Assembly: GCF_004296575.1 (NCBI RefSeq)
Contig: NZ_SAYT01000001.1
Location: 426,905 to 490,904 of the forward strand
DNA from: Dyella amyloliquefaciens
Lineage (GTDB): Bacteria > Pseudomonadota > Gammaproteobacteria > Xanthomonadales > Rhodanobacteraceae
Direction: 5' to 3'
Length of the DNA stretch: 64,000 nt
Part shown: piece after piece, positions 43,750 to 52,637 of the stretch
Layout of the letters: each line of letters starts with the position of its first letter
Numbering within the stretch: position 1 is the first letter of the stretch
Made by a program: the position numbers and the translations under genes
The notes under the pieces: model-generated
Told to the model about the DNA's origin: nothing
The model's database searches: none
What the model saw: the letters and a program-made list of their open reading frames with translations, nothing else

Positions 43750-45231
43750 ATGTCCACGGTAGCTGAGCCTCAGGTTTCTCCCGATAAGCCGCCGCGCAAA
43801 TCGCGCAGCACGTCCAGTGGCCCGAAGCCGAAGGACACCGCACCGCCTGTCCAGATGGATGGCACGATGCAACACAGCTTCAGGCTCACCGTCGAGGACC
43901 GTGAAGCCATGGGCAAGGCCCTGCGCGACGCCTGCTCGCGCAAGGCGCTGGGTGGATGGAGCCCGCCGAAGCAACGATTCGATCCGATCGATGTGTTGAT
44001 CGAGACATCGAAGGGGCGCGTCGAAGCACTGGTGCCGATCCGCTATGGCCGCATGATGGCATCGCCGTTTGCGTTCTATCGCGGTGGCGCCGCCATCATG
44101 GCGGGCGATCTCGCCACCACCGCGAGCACGGGCATCCATCTGCAGATCTGTGGCGATGCGCACCTGGTCAACTTCGGCGGCTTCGCGACGCCCGAGCGCA
44201 AGCTGGTGTTCGACATCAACGATTTCGATGAGACCACGCCGGGCCCATGGGAGTGGGACATCAAGCGCCTTTGCGCCAGCCTGGTGGTGGCGTCCCGCGC
44301 GAATGGCTTCAGTGCCAACGATGCGAAGGAGGCGGCGTGGGAGGCGGCATCGGCCTATCGCGACCATATCGACGAGTATTCGTCGATGCCGCTGCTGGAG
44401 GCCTGGTACGACCATATCGACCTGCAGGATGTGATCGACCGGATGGAGGACCAGCAGCTGAAGAAGCTGGCCATCAAGAGCCTGCACAAGGCGGTGGAAC
44501 ACACGGCGCACACCAAGGAGTTCGTGAAGCTGACCGTCGAGGGCGGTTCGCCGCCGCGTATCCAGGATGAGCCGCCGTTGATCTATCACGACCCGGCGGT
44601 GCAGAACGTGGTCAGCCAGGAAGATCGCTTGAGGGCGTTCGCCTCCTATCGTGAATCGCTCGCCTCCGAACGACGTGTCCTGCTCGATCGGTTCGAGCCG
44701 ATGGATACAGCCGTCAAGGTGGTCGGCGTCGGTAGCGTGGGCACCTATTGCGGCATCATGCTGCTGGTATCGGGCAGCGGCGATCCCCTGTTCCTGCAGT
44801 TCAAGGAGGCGCGGGAATCGGTCATCGAGCCGTTCATCGGCAAGTGTCCGTACAAGCACCAGGGGCAACGCGTGGTGTGTGGCCAACGACTCATGCAATC
44901 GGCCAGCGACATGTTCCTGGGCTGGACCCAGACCAAGGACCGCCAGTTCTACGTGCGGCAGCTGCGTGACGCGAAGGTGTCACCGCAGGTGGATCTGATG
45001 AGGCCGTCGAACATGCGCCGTTACGGCCGGCTGTGCGCACACGCCGTGGCACGAGCGCATGCCCGATCGACGGATGCGGTGGTGCTGGCCAGCTACCTGG
45101 GCAAGAGCGATGCGTTTGCCGATGCCATCGCTTCGTTCGCCGTCGCGTATGCCGACCAGAACGAGCGTGACCACGACGCGTTGGTCAAGGCAGCCAGGGC
45201 AGGTCGCGTGGATGTCGCCACGATCCAGTGA
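43750..45231 (+). CDS. DUF2252 family protein (kinase-like fold)
   Basis: A 493-aa cytoplasmic protein of DUF2252. It has the family opening DPIDVLIETSKGR, RYGRMMASPFAFYRGGAA, the catalytic-loop-like ICGDAHLVNFGGF and metal-binding-like VFDINDFDETTPGPWEWDIKRL. These resemble the aminoglycoside-phosphotransferase/protein kinase HxDxxxxN and DxD motifs. A Lys/Pro/Ser-rich 30-residue N-terminus precedes them. No substrate is known for the family. ATG 43750 has GGGGGC upstream; ATG 43738 has nothing recognisable. No partner gene is apparent nearby. Confidence 0.83.
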   Translation: MSTVAEPQVSPDKPPRKSRSTSSGPKPKDTAPPVQMDGTMQHSFRLTVEDREAMGKALRDACSRKALGGWSPPKQRFDPIDVLIETSKGRVEALVPIRYGRMMASPFAFYRGGAAIMAGDLATTASTGIHLQICGDAHLVNFGGFATPERKLVFDINDFDETTPGPWEWDIKRLCASLVVASRANGFSANDAKEAAWEAASAYRDHIDEYSSMPLLEAWYDHIDLQDVIDRMEDQQLKKLAIKSLHKAVEHTAHTKEFVKLTVEGGSPPRIQDEPPLIYHDPAVQNVVSQEDRLRAFASYRESLASERRVLLDRFEPMDTAVKVVGVGSVGTYCGIMLLVSGSGDPLFLQFKEARESVIEPFIGKCPYKHQGQRVVCGQRLMQSASDMFLGWTQTKDRQFYVRQLRDAKVSPQVDLMRPSNMRRYGRLCAHAVARAHARSTDAVVLASYLGKSDAFADAIASFAVAYADQNERDHDALVKAARAGRVDVATIQ

Positions 45232-45264
45232 TCGCGATGACGCCGGTATCGGGTCGACGAAGCC

Positions 45265-45297
45265 CATTACCGCATCGGCAAAGGCGATGCGGTAATG
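45265..45297. terminator. 13-bp palindrome between convergent genes
   Basis: CATTACCGCATCG (45265-45277) and CGATGCGGTAATG (45285-45297) are perfect complements around a 7-nt loop, 34 bp after the DUF2252 stop and 13 bp before the opposing stop. It likely ends both transcripts, although no long T-run is present. Confidence 0.5.
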
Positions 45298-45309
45298 CAA
45301 GGGTTTGGC

Positions 45310-46140
45310 TCACGAAGGGCGTGAGCCATCCCTGAGCTGTGAGCCAAGCCACCTTCCGACCAGGGAGAGCACGACATCCCTCTGCACGTGATGAGGCACG
45401 TGGCCGCACTGCGCGAGGATCTCCAGCGTCGAGCGGGTGCCGCCAAGGTCGACTATGCGTCGCGGTTGAAGCAGGGAGCCGAACTCATCCTTGTCGCCGT
45501 GCATCGCCAGTACGGGACACCGCAGGCGACGCAGGTCGTCGTCGAGATGCCACGTCGCGAAGTCCGCTGCCAGCCAGGTGTCGGTCCATGCGTGCAATAC
45601 CCAGGCGGCCTTGTCGCCGTGGTACTTCTTCAGGCGCTCGAGCTGGCCGGGCTGCCGGAAATTCTCCTTTGCCTCGACAATCCCCTTGATCGTGCACGCC
45701 TCGACGAATGCCTGCGCGGATTCGGTGATCAGTGCCGAGCAATCATCGGGATACGCCGCCGCGCAGCCAACGGCCATGCCGCCACCCACGCTGTGCCCGA
45801 AAGCGACGAAGGTTCGTATCGCGAGTTGATCGCGCACGCTGTGGAAATCGACCCGTGCTTCGTCGTGGATGAAGTCGTTGCGCAGCGTGCCATGGTGGGC
45901 TTCCGACTTGCCGAAACCGAGGCGGTCGTAAGCGATCACATCGCGATCGGTGGCACGGGCAAGTTGCCCGGGAAAGTCACGCCACAATTCCACGCAGCCC
46001 AGGGAGTCGTGAAACAGCACGATGGGTGCAGCAGCAGGTGCGGCCGACGGGGCGATCCAGCGCTTCGTGTAGATCCTGCCACGATCGGTCGTTACCCAGT
46101 GTTCTTGCGTGGCCACGGGCAATAGGGGTGTTTCCGACAC
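45310..46140 (-). CDS. Alpha/beta hydrolase
   Basis: A 276-aa alpha/beta-fold hydrolase with no signal peptide. The nucleophile elbow is GHSVGGG (Ser117), the oxyanion region HDSLGCVELW, the acid residue in MHGDKDEFGS and the catalytic His in CGHVPHHVQ. The PIVLFHDSLG opening in place of HGxxG (HDSLG) is a mild variation. The substrate cannot be predicted. It converges on DUF2252 and is not obviously grouped with the surface genes downstream. Confidence 0.83.
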   Translation of the reverse strand: MSETPLLPVATQEHWVTTDRGRIYTKRWIAPSAAPAAAPIVLFHDSLGCVELWRDFPGQLARATDRDVIAYDRLGFGKSEAHHGTLRNDFIHDEARVDFHSVRDQLAIRTFVAFGHSVGGGMAVGCAAAYPDDCSALITESAQAFVEACTIKGIVEAKENFRQPGQLERLKKYHGDKAAWVLHAWTDTWLAADFATWHLDDDLRRLRCPVLAMHGDKDEFGSLLQPRRIVDLGGTRSTLEILAQCGHVPHHVQRDVVLSLVGRWLGSQLRDGSRPS

Positions 46141-46222
46141 TGGCGTGAGTCCGCGTGCTGTTGGCTGACTCGCCGATTATGACTGGCGCCGGCGCGAAGG
46201 GTCGCCCAGGCACCGATACCGT

Positions 46223-47887
46223 CTAGTCACTCAGCTGGTCTTTCGACTGAGCTTCCACGTAGGCAGGGGCCGGCCAGATCGCGAGCCAGATCCCGCGGAA
46301 CGGCTGGATATAGACCGCATGCGCGTGATCGAGCGCGCTCAACCGGCGTGGATAGGTGATCACCAGTCCTTCGGGATGCTCCTGCGCCCACTGCCTGAGG
46401 TCGCCGATGCCGTGAAGCTGCGTGACGGGCTGGGTCAGCCGACCGAGAAAGGTGTATTGGCCATCGTTCGATTCGAGATTGGCCATCGGGTGTCCTTCCG
46501 CTTCCGCCTTGGCCAGCATGCGTGCCACCGGCGTGAAGTCGTAGGCAGGCCAGATCGTCAGCGTGAAAAGGCCATTGGCCGACACGACGGCAATTAGGCC
46601 GACCAGCGCAATGCGATGCAGCTCGGCTTTGCGCGGGACGATCAGCAGGAACGCCAGCAGCAGGAACAGCACGCCGAAGGGAATGCTGTAGGGCGCCAGT
46701 GCGACCAACTGATGATCCACCTCGCGCCTGCCGCGGATCAGTGTCTCGAGCAGGATCAGTGCAACGCCGCCCGCACCCAGCACCAGGGCCAGCGGCCAGG
46801 GTTGCAGCCAGCGCGAGTCCATCGGCCGGCGCTCATGCAGAACCGCGATGGCGGCGGCCATCAGCAGCGCGAAGCCACCGAACTCGGGCAACACGTAGTA
46901 CGGCTGCTTGCCGCTGACGATGGAAAAGCCGAGCAGCACGGGGCCGAGCCAGGCGAACAGGAAGCGCAGGCCATCTTCGAACGGGCGTCGCAGCGAAAGC
47001 AGGGCGACCCACGAACGCGGCCACAGCGCGAAGGGAAAGATCAGCACGGGAAGCAGCGGGATGTACCACCAGAACGGTTCGGCATGCGCAAACGCATCGA
47101 CCACGCGTCCGGCCGTTTGGTGGACCAGCAGTCGCTGGCGATAAGTCTCGCCGCCCGCGTCGGTGGCGAGCAGGACCCAGGCCAGCAACAGCATGCCGCC
47201 GGCCAACAGGGCGATGGCGCCGTGCACGTACCAGCGACGGCTCTGCTGTCGGGCCCAGCGATTCCAGTACGGGCCGAGCAGCCATGGCAACGCCACGTGG
47301 AGCAGCATCACCGGTCCCTTGCTGAGCAGCCCAAGACCTACGGCCAGCGCAAACCAGGCAAAGCGAGGCGCTTCGCGTCCCGGCTTGGGCACCAGGCACA
47401 GCAGCGCGGCCAGCACGCAATCGGCGAGCAGCACCTCGTACATCACCTGCAGGCCGAACAGGAACGCGAAGCTGAAAGCCGCAAGTATCCAGGGCGCCGT
47501 CTTTGCCACCACGGGGCGCTGCGGAAACAGGCGTCGTGCGAGCGTGGCGACCAGCACGAGTTGCAACGCACCCAGCAGGACTTCCAGCAGGCGCGGCCAC
47601 ACGTCGCCGACGCCGCCGATCAGCCAGCCCAGGTGGATCAGCCACAGCAGCAGCGGTGGCTTCTCGCTGTAGGGCACGCCGTTGAGATAGGGCACGATGA
47701 AGCTGTGGTGCGTCCACATCTCCCACGCTACCGACAGCGTGCGCGTGGAGTACATCGGCATCGGCCCGTGCTGGAAGATGGCGACCAGTGCAGCCAGCAA
47801 CCAGCACCAGAGCCACGGCGCGTTCGCAGCCCAGTGCTGGATGTCTCGCAGCGATGGCATGCGGCGAAGGGTGGGTGAGGCAGTCAT
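46223..47887 (-). CDS. ArnT/PMT-like membrane glycosyltransferase
   Basis: A 554-aa polytopic protein of the GT-C superfamily (ArnT, dolichyl-P-Man mannosyltransferase relatives), with about 12 hydrophobic segments. The N-terminal periplasmic loop has YSEKPPLLLWLIHLGWL, the ExKPP-type motif of the ArnT-like family, and the first loop includes the acidic SVAWEMW region. The C-terminal periplasmic part carries LESNDGQYTFLGRL. These enzymes move a lipid-linked sugar to lipid A, LPS core or protein; the donor here is unknown. It is 87 bp downstream of a second ArnT-like gene. Confidence 0.85.
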   Translation of the reverse strand: MTASPTLRRMPSLRDIQHWAANAPWLWCWLLAALVAIFQHGPMPMYSTRTLSVAWEMWTHHSFIVPYLNGVPYSEKPPLLLWLIHLGWLIGGVGDVWPRLLEVLLGALQLVLVATLARRLFPQRPVVAKTAPWILAAFSFAFLFGLQVMYEVLLADCVLAALLCLVPKPGREAPRFAWFALAVGLGLLSKGPVMLLHVALPWLLGPYWNRWARQQSRRWYVHGAIALLAGGMLLLAWVLLATDAGGETYRQRLLVHQTAGRVVDAFAHAEPFWWYIPLLPVLIFPFALWPRSWVALLSLRRPFEDGLRFLFAWLGPVLLGFSIVSGKQPYYVLPEFGGFALLMAAAIAVLHERRPMDSRWLQPWPLALVLGAGGVALILLETLIRGRREVDHQLVALAPYSIPFGVLFLLLAFLLIVPRKAELHRIALVGLIAVVSANGLFTLTIWPAYDFTPVARMLAKAEAEGHPMANLESNDGQYTFLGRLTQPVTQLHGIGDLRQWAQEHPEGLVITYPRRLSALDHAHAVYIQPFRGIWLAIWPAPAYVEAQSKDQLSD

Positions 47888-47974
47888 GGTCGCGCTAAGG
47901 GCTCAGGCTGAAAGGGGAGAATCGTGGTGCGATGAAACGTGCGACGGCGCCGCGCGTAAACATCGGGTGCTTCT

Positions 47975-49744
47975 TCAATGCTTGTCGATGCCGCCCCAGT
48001 CCTCGACCTCGCCGACGGGCACGACGCCACCACGACAGGCCGGGGCTACGGCGTCGAGACGATAGAGTCGCCAGTCACGCCCGCTGGTGATGCCCATGTC
48101 GATCGTCGATGCCTTGTCGATGCAGGGCGCCATCACGTCCGACAGGATCAGCACCCAGCGATGCGAGGGAGCCTGTTGCTGCCAGCGGATGGCATCGGCC
48201 AATTGCTCGTGCCAGGGCGTCACGAAGCCGAAATCGGTCACCTTGCGCTGGAACGCCAGGGGCAGCTCTTCCTTCCAGCCCACCAGGGCGAGCTCCGCAT
48301 CGGGGCCGATGGTTTGCTCGACGCGTTGCACCAGGGGTGCCTGCGAGCTTGCATGGGCCAGCAACGGCGCCACCCACAGGCCCCATGCGAGCCAAAGCCC
48401 CGCCAGGCTGGCGAGCATGGCGACCCCGGCCCGGCGCAGGCGGCATGCCAGCACGCACAGCAGCATCCAGAGACCGATGACGACGAAGGCTGCCCACAAC
48501 GAGTTGGCCTGTCCGCCCAGCTGTCGTGCCTCTGCAAAGCGCAGCGTCCAGGCAGAGGGATGCAGCAGTCCCTGCAGGCCAAGGATCAGCGCGGGCAGGC
48601 CCAGTGCCAGGACAAAGGCCAGTGCGAGCCATCGTGCCCAGCGGCGTTGCAGGATCTCGCGCAGGAACGGGCCGGTACACAGGGCAAGCAACGGCAGGGC
48701 CGGCATGATGTACACGTCACGCTTGGCCCGCGTCAGGCTGAAGAACACGATCAGCAGCGCGGCCCACGTCAACGGCAGCAGGAAGCGCGCGTCACGTTCG
48801 CGCAGCCGCTGCCTCCATGCCGGCAGCAACCCCGGCAAGGCCAGGCTGAGCGGCAGCCACGAGGTGAAGATCACTTCCAGGTAGAACCACGGTGGCTGGA
48901 AGCTGTTCCAGGGATGCATGTATCGATGCACCGTCTGGTTCACGAAGATGTCGTTGACGTAAGCGCGTGCGGCCGCGCTGTCGTGCATGCCCAGATAAAT
49001 GGCGAGCGGCAGCAGCCAGCATGCGATGGCGGCAACGAAGGCCAGCGCGGCGATCACCCAGGTCGACACGCTCTCCGTGGTGGCGGAAACGTCTTGCCAG
49101 CGATACCTGCGTGCGGCCAGCCAGGGCAGCAGCATAAGGAAGGCGAGGACGCCCACGCCCTTGGTGATGACGCCCAGCCCCGCCGCAAAACAGCCGAACC
49201 ACAATGCACGCCGGTCCGGCCCGAGCAGGAAATGCCGCAACAATCCCGCATTGGCGGCGGTGACGAAGAAGGTCACCGTCGGATCGATCTGCCCGCGCTT
49301 GGCCTGGAACACGAACTGCACCGTGCACAGCAACGCGAGCCCCGCCCATACGCCAGCGCGATGCCCCCATAACCTCCGGCCCAGGTCGTAGACCAGCCAT
49401 AGCGTGCCCAGGGATGCCAGCAGCGAAGGAAGCAGGAAGGCGATCTGCCAGTTGCCGGTAAGGACGTACGACGCGGCCTGCATCGCCATGAAGGTTGGCG
49501 GCTTGTCCGAGTACCAGTCGCTGCCGCGATGGGGAATCAGCCAGTTGCCGGTGGCTACCATCTGATGTGCCACCAGCGCGAAGCGCGGCTCGTCGGAGGG
49601 CGTAGGCGTGCGCATGCCGATGCCGGCGGCAAGCAGCAACAACGCCAGCAGCATCAGCAGCCAGCGTTCACGACGTTCTTGCGTTGGGGAGCCCACGACT
49701 TCGGGAGTCAGTGGCGACTCGAGGCGATCATCCACAGCGAACAT
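47975..49744 (-). CDS. Second ArnT/PMT-like membrane glycosyltransferase
   Basis: A 589-aa GT-C family protein, clearly related to the neighbour in architecture (about 12 helices) but only distantly in sequence. The conserved periplasmic loop reads DWYSDKPPTFMAMQA, and a loop after helix 7 includes RAKRDVYIMPALPLLALCTG, typical of ArnT-type transferases. The C-terminal globular part follows the last helix. The stop is 6 nt before the GT9 gene in transcription order, so both are probably on one mRNA. Target unknown; lipid A or LPS sugars are the obvious candidates. Confidence 0.85.
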   Translation of the reverse strand: MFAVDDRLESPLTPEVVGSPTQERRERWLLMLLALLLLAAGIGMRTPTPSDEPRFALVAHQMVATGNWLIPHRGSDWYSDKPPTFMAMQAASYVLTGNWQIAFLLPSLLASLGTLWLVYDLGRRLWGHRAGVWAGLALLCTVQFVFQAKRGQIDPTVTFFVTAANAGLLRHFLLGPDRRALWFGCFAAGLGVITKGVGVLAFLMLLPWLAARRYRWQDVSATTESVSTWVIAALAFVAAIACWLLPLAIYLGMHDSAAARAYVNDIFVNQTVHRYMHPWNSFQPPWFYLEVIFTSWLPLSLALPGLLPAWRQRLRERDARFLLPLTWAALLIVFFSLTRAKRDVYIMPALPLLALCTGPFLREILQRRWARWLALAFVLALGLPALILGLQGLLHPSAWTLRFAEARQLGGQANSLWAAFVVIGLWMLLCVLACRLRRAGVAMLASLAGLWLAWGLWVAPLLAHASSQAPLVQRVEQTIGPDAELALVGWKEELPLAFQRKVTDFGFVTPWHEQLADAIRWQQQAPSHRWVLILSDVMAPCIDKASTIDMGITSGRDWRLYRLDAVAPACRGGVVPVGEVEDWGGIDKH

Positions 49745-49750
49745 TGGCTC

Positions 49751-50872
49751 TCAGTGCGAAAGCCCGAGGCTACCCATTCTGCCGGCATCGTTCCAGTCGA
49801 GGGCAGGGCTCGCAGCCGCCACACTGCTGGCCGAACCGCCGGGCCCGAGCAGGGCGGGGAAGCTGCGCATCACCTGTTCGGCGGCCTCGCGCGCGGACAG
49901 GCCATGCGTCATCAGCGGGCAGCTGCCCAGCCCGTAAGGCGCATAAACGGAAGCATCGGTCACACTGAACATGCCGACCGTGGGCACCTTGGAGGCCACC
50001 GCGAGATGCATCACTCCGCAATCGGCGGTGATCATCAGATCCATGCCTGCCATCACCGCGCCCATGCGGCGGATGTCGGACGAGTAATAGCCCGGCCACG
50101 CCTCGCCAAGCATGGAATGACCGTGCATGGGAATGAGTTCCAGCAGGCGCGACTGCGGGCTCATCGCCTCGAACGCCTCGATGAATTCATTCCACCAGGA
50201 CGCCGGGTAGCGCTTGGCGCCCGTCGCGTTCGCGAAGATGCCAATGACCGGCGAGGATGTGCCCAGGCGCGCAGGCGGCAGGAGCTGGCCGATCACCGCG
50301 CGACCTTGTGCACGTTCTTCGTCGGTCAGGCGGATATCCAGCGAAGGATAGTCACCCGTCGCGTCGTTCTCGCCCGCATAGTGCGCGCGTGCCCAGCGCA
50401 ACAGGTTGATGGGGCGCTGCGCCATGTGATGGTGCGCTGCCGCCGTCGGCACCGGATGCGTCAGGCCGGATCCCGTTGCGTCGTCACTGAAGCCCAGCTT
50501 GAAGCGGCCATGGAGGAACTTGGTGAGTGCGCGGCTGAAGCCGGAGCCGAGGCAGGGGTCGATGATCAGGTCGTACTGGGTCTTGCGGATGCGCAGCAAT
50601 TTTCCGAGGAACGGAACCGGACGCTTGAAGCCACGCTTGGGCAGGCAGTAGACGTTCTTGACGCTGAAAAAGCTGGCGAACACCTCTTCGGCGATCGGCC
50701 CCTCGGAAAGAATGTCGATCTCCGCACCCTTGTAGATGCGTTCCAGCTCGGTGATCAGCGGGGTCAACAGGATCGTATTGCCCAGCCGATGATTGGGTCG
50801 GCAGACAAGGATGCGGTAGACGCCTTTTTTCGGCAGGGAAACCTGCTCAGCACGAACGCTGTTTTTTTGCAC
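49751..50872 (-). CDS. Glycosyltransferase family 9 (heptosyltransferase-like)
   Basis: A 373-aa GT-B fold cytoplasmic transferase of the LPS heptosyltransferase family. It has ILVCRPNHRLGNTILLTPLI at the start, an Asp-containing DLIIDPCLGSGF segment in the middle, and the family's C-terminal nucleotide-sugar-binding GMDLMITADCGVMHLAVASKVPTVGMF. It may add a heptose or a related sugar to the lipid A core. The start is a GTG at 50872 followed by a run of seven A residues. It heads a strand with two ArnT-like genes. Confidence 0.82.
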   Translation of the reverse strand: MQKNSVRAEQVSLPKKGVYRILVCRPNHRLGNTILLTPLITELERIYKGAEIDILSEGPIAEEVFASFFSVKNVYCLPKRGFKRPVPFLGKLLRIRKTQYDLIIDPCLGSGFSRALTKFLHGRFKLGFSDDATGSGLTHPVPTAAAHHHMAQRPINLLRWARAHYAGENDATGDYPSLDIRLTDEERAQGRAVIGQLLPPARLGTSSPVIGIFANATGAKRYPASWWNEFIEAFEAMSPQSRLLELIPMHGHSMLGEAWPGYYSSDIRRMGAVMAGMDLMITADCGVMHLAVASKVPTVGMFSVTDASVYAPYGLGSCPLMTHGLSAREAAEQVMRSFPALLGPGGSASSVAAASPALDWNDAGRMGSLGLSH

Positions 50873-51608
50873 GCGACACCAGGAGCTGAAACGTTGCTAT
50901 TGAGTTAAACCATCGCGTCCAGCGCAATACTTCTTGCGAAGTGGTTGGTACAAGCCCTCCCGTGGCTTTTGCGAGTATCCGTGCTGCTTACTTTCGGGAA
51001 CCTTATCCATGGGTCGCGTTACGCCGTTTGGATGGCGAAACGCGAATGATTCAGCTGCCGTCGTGGGTATTCTTAAGGCTGGTGAAAGGTGTCCCCTGGC
51101 CGTCCGAATGCCATGTATCAGATCGAAGTTAAGCAGAAGCGTCGGTCCTTGCGAAGAGCACACCTTTCCAAGCGGAAGAGTGGCGGCAAAGCGATGGCAT
51201 GTCGGTGCGCTAGCACCTGCGATTTATAGCGCCTCGCGGGAGTGCAGGCCCCCCTCATGCTGGAGGGGTATTCGCCTGTCGATCATGCGAAGCCGGGCCG
51301 CTTCGGGTATGGCTTGCCATCGACATCGCGGCGATGGCGATGAAGTCCATCCCACGCGCTCCGCCAACGAACGATGCTCTATCGGACGCACGCGTGCCTG
51401 CGTAGCCTTGACCTGAGTCAGGGTGCCTGCACGTCTTTCCCCAAGAAGATACGCCCCGTCATCCACTGCAGCGCGTGCCCACGTTGCGAATGCCGTCGTG
51501 ATGGCATTCAACAGCGGGTGTCAGGGGCGTACCGGGGGCGTGCCATGCGCGCTGGTGCGTTGCCTCTCCCGCGTCGCCCCCTTGGACCGGATGAGGTTGA
51601 CCGCGGTC
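50873..51608. other. 736-bp intergenic region between GT9 and nadA
   Basis: No gene can be supported here. It holds the divergent start regions of GT9 (minus) and nadA (plus) and is more A+T-rich in its left part. A GTG-started 63-codon frame at 50941-51132 (plus) has Trp/Pro-rich content (QLPSWVFLRLVKGVPWPSE) but no ribosome site; it could be a relic or a chance frame. No inverted repeat strong enough to name a regulator is seen. Confidence 0.5.
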
Positions 51609-52637
51609 ATGACCCACGCATTGGACTTCCCTCGACCCACCTGGCGCGACGAGCTCATCGACGAGTACGCGGAACTGTCCGAACGACTGTCGACGAGAAT
51701 TCCGTGCTTCGAGGTGCCCATGCACCTGCCATGGATCGACGCGATCAACCAGCTGAAGAAGCAGCGCGGCGCGGTGATCATGGCGCACAGCTACCAGTCG
51801 CCCGAGATCTTCCATGGCGTCGCCGACGTCACTGGCGATTCGCTCGGGCTGGCGCAGGCGGCGAGCAAGTGCGACGCGGAACTGATCCTGCTATGCGGCG
51901 TCCACTTCATGGCCGAGAGCGCAAAGATCCTTGCGCCGGAAAAAACCGTGTTGATCCCCAGCCTGGAAGCAGGCTGCTCGTTGGCCTCGTCCATCACGGC
52001 GGAGGATGTGCGCGCGCTTCGTCGCCGTCACCCCGGCGTGCCGGTGGTCAGTTACGCCAACACATCGGCGGCGGTAAAGGCGGAGTCGGACGCGATCTGC
52101 ACATCGGCCAATGCCGTGCAGGTGGTCGAGTCGATGGGGGCGGGCAAGGTGATCTTCCTGCCGGACCAGTTTCTCGGTCGGCATGTGGCCGCGCAGACCG
52201 AGGTTGAGCTGGTGTTGTGGGATGGCCGTTGCGAGGTGCATGAGAAGTTCACCGCGTCGCAGGCGCGGCATGCGCGCGAGCAGTTCGAGGCCCGCCTGGT
52301 GGCGCATCCCGAATGTGCTCCCGAAGTGCTGGCGGAGGCGGACTTCGTCGGTTCCACCACGGCCATGAGTCGCTGGCTGGACCAGGAGAAGCCGGCCCGC
52401 GTGGCCTTGATCACCGAGTGCTCGATGGCCGACAACCTGCGCGTGCAGTTCCCGGCCACGGAGTTCATCAAGCCCTGCCATCTGTGCCCGCACATGCAGC
52501 AGATCACCCTGCCGAACATCTATGCGGCCCTTCGCGACTTGAAGCACGAGATCCAGGTGCCCAGGGATACGGCAGATCGCGCGCGGGCTGCGCTGCAGCG
52601 CATGCTCGCCATTGGCCGGCGCGAAACCGTCGGATGA
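51609..52637 (+). CDS. nadA: Quinolinate synthase
   Basis: NadA condenses iminoaspartate with dihydroxyacetone phosphate to quinolinate using a [4Fe-4S] cluster. The 342-aa product starts MTHALDFPRPTWRDEL. The cluster cysteines are visible in LLCGVHFMAESAK, ITECSMADNLRVQ and FIKPCHLCPHMQQ. Other family motifs are IMAHSYQSPE, SLGLAQAAS, YANTSAAVKAESDAICTSAN and FLPDQFLG. The start could also be ATG 51591, six codons upstream. The stop overlaps the nadB ATG (ATGA), so the pair is coupled. Confidence 0.95.
   Translation: MTHALDFPRPTWRDELIDEYAELSERLSTRIPCFEVPMHLPWIDAINQLKKQRGAVIMAHSYQSPEIFHGVADVTGDSLGLAQAASKCDAELILLCGVHFMAESAKILAPEKTVLIPSLEAGCSLASSITAEDVRALRRRHPGVPVVSYANTSAAVKAESDAICTSANAVQVVESMGAGKVIFLPDQFLGRHVAAQTEVELVLWDGRCEVHEKFTASQARHAREQFEARLVAHPECAPEVLAEADFVGSTTAMSRWLDQEKPARVALITECSMADNLRVQFPATEFIKPCHLCPHMQQITLPNIYAALRDLKHEIQVPRDTADRARAALQRMLAIGRRETVG

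Noticed and set aside
50934..51416. 160-codon frame in the gap before nadA
   Set aside because: Cys/Arg/Ser-rich mixed composition, no ribosome site, no recognisable domain.
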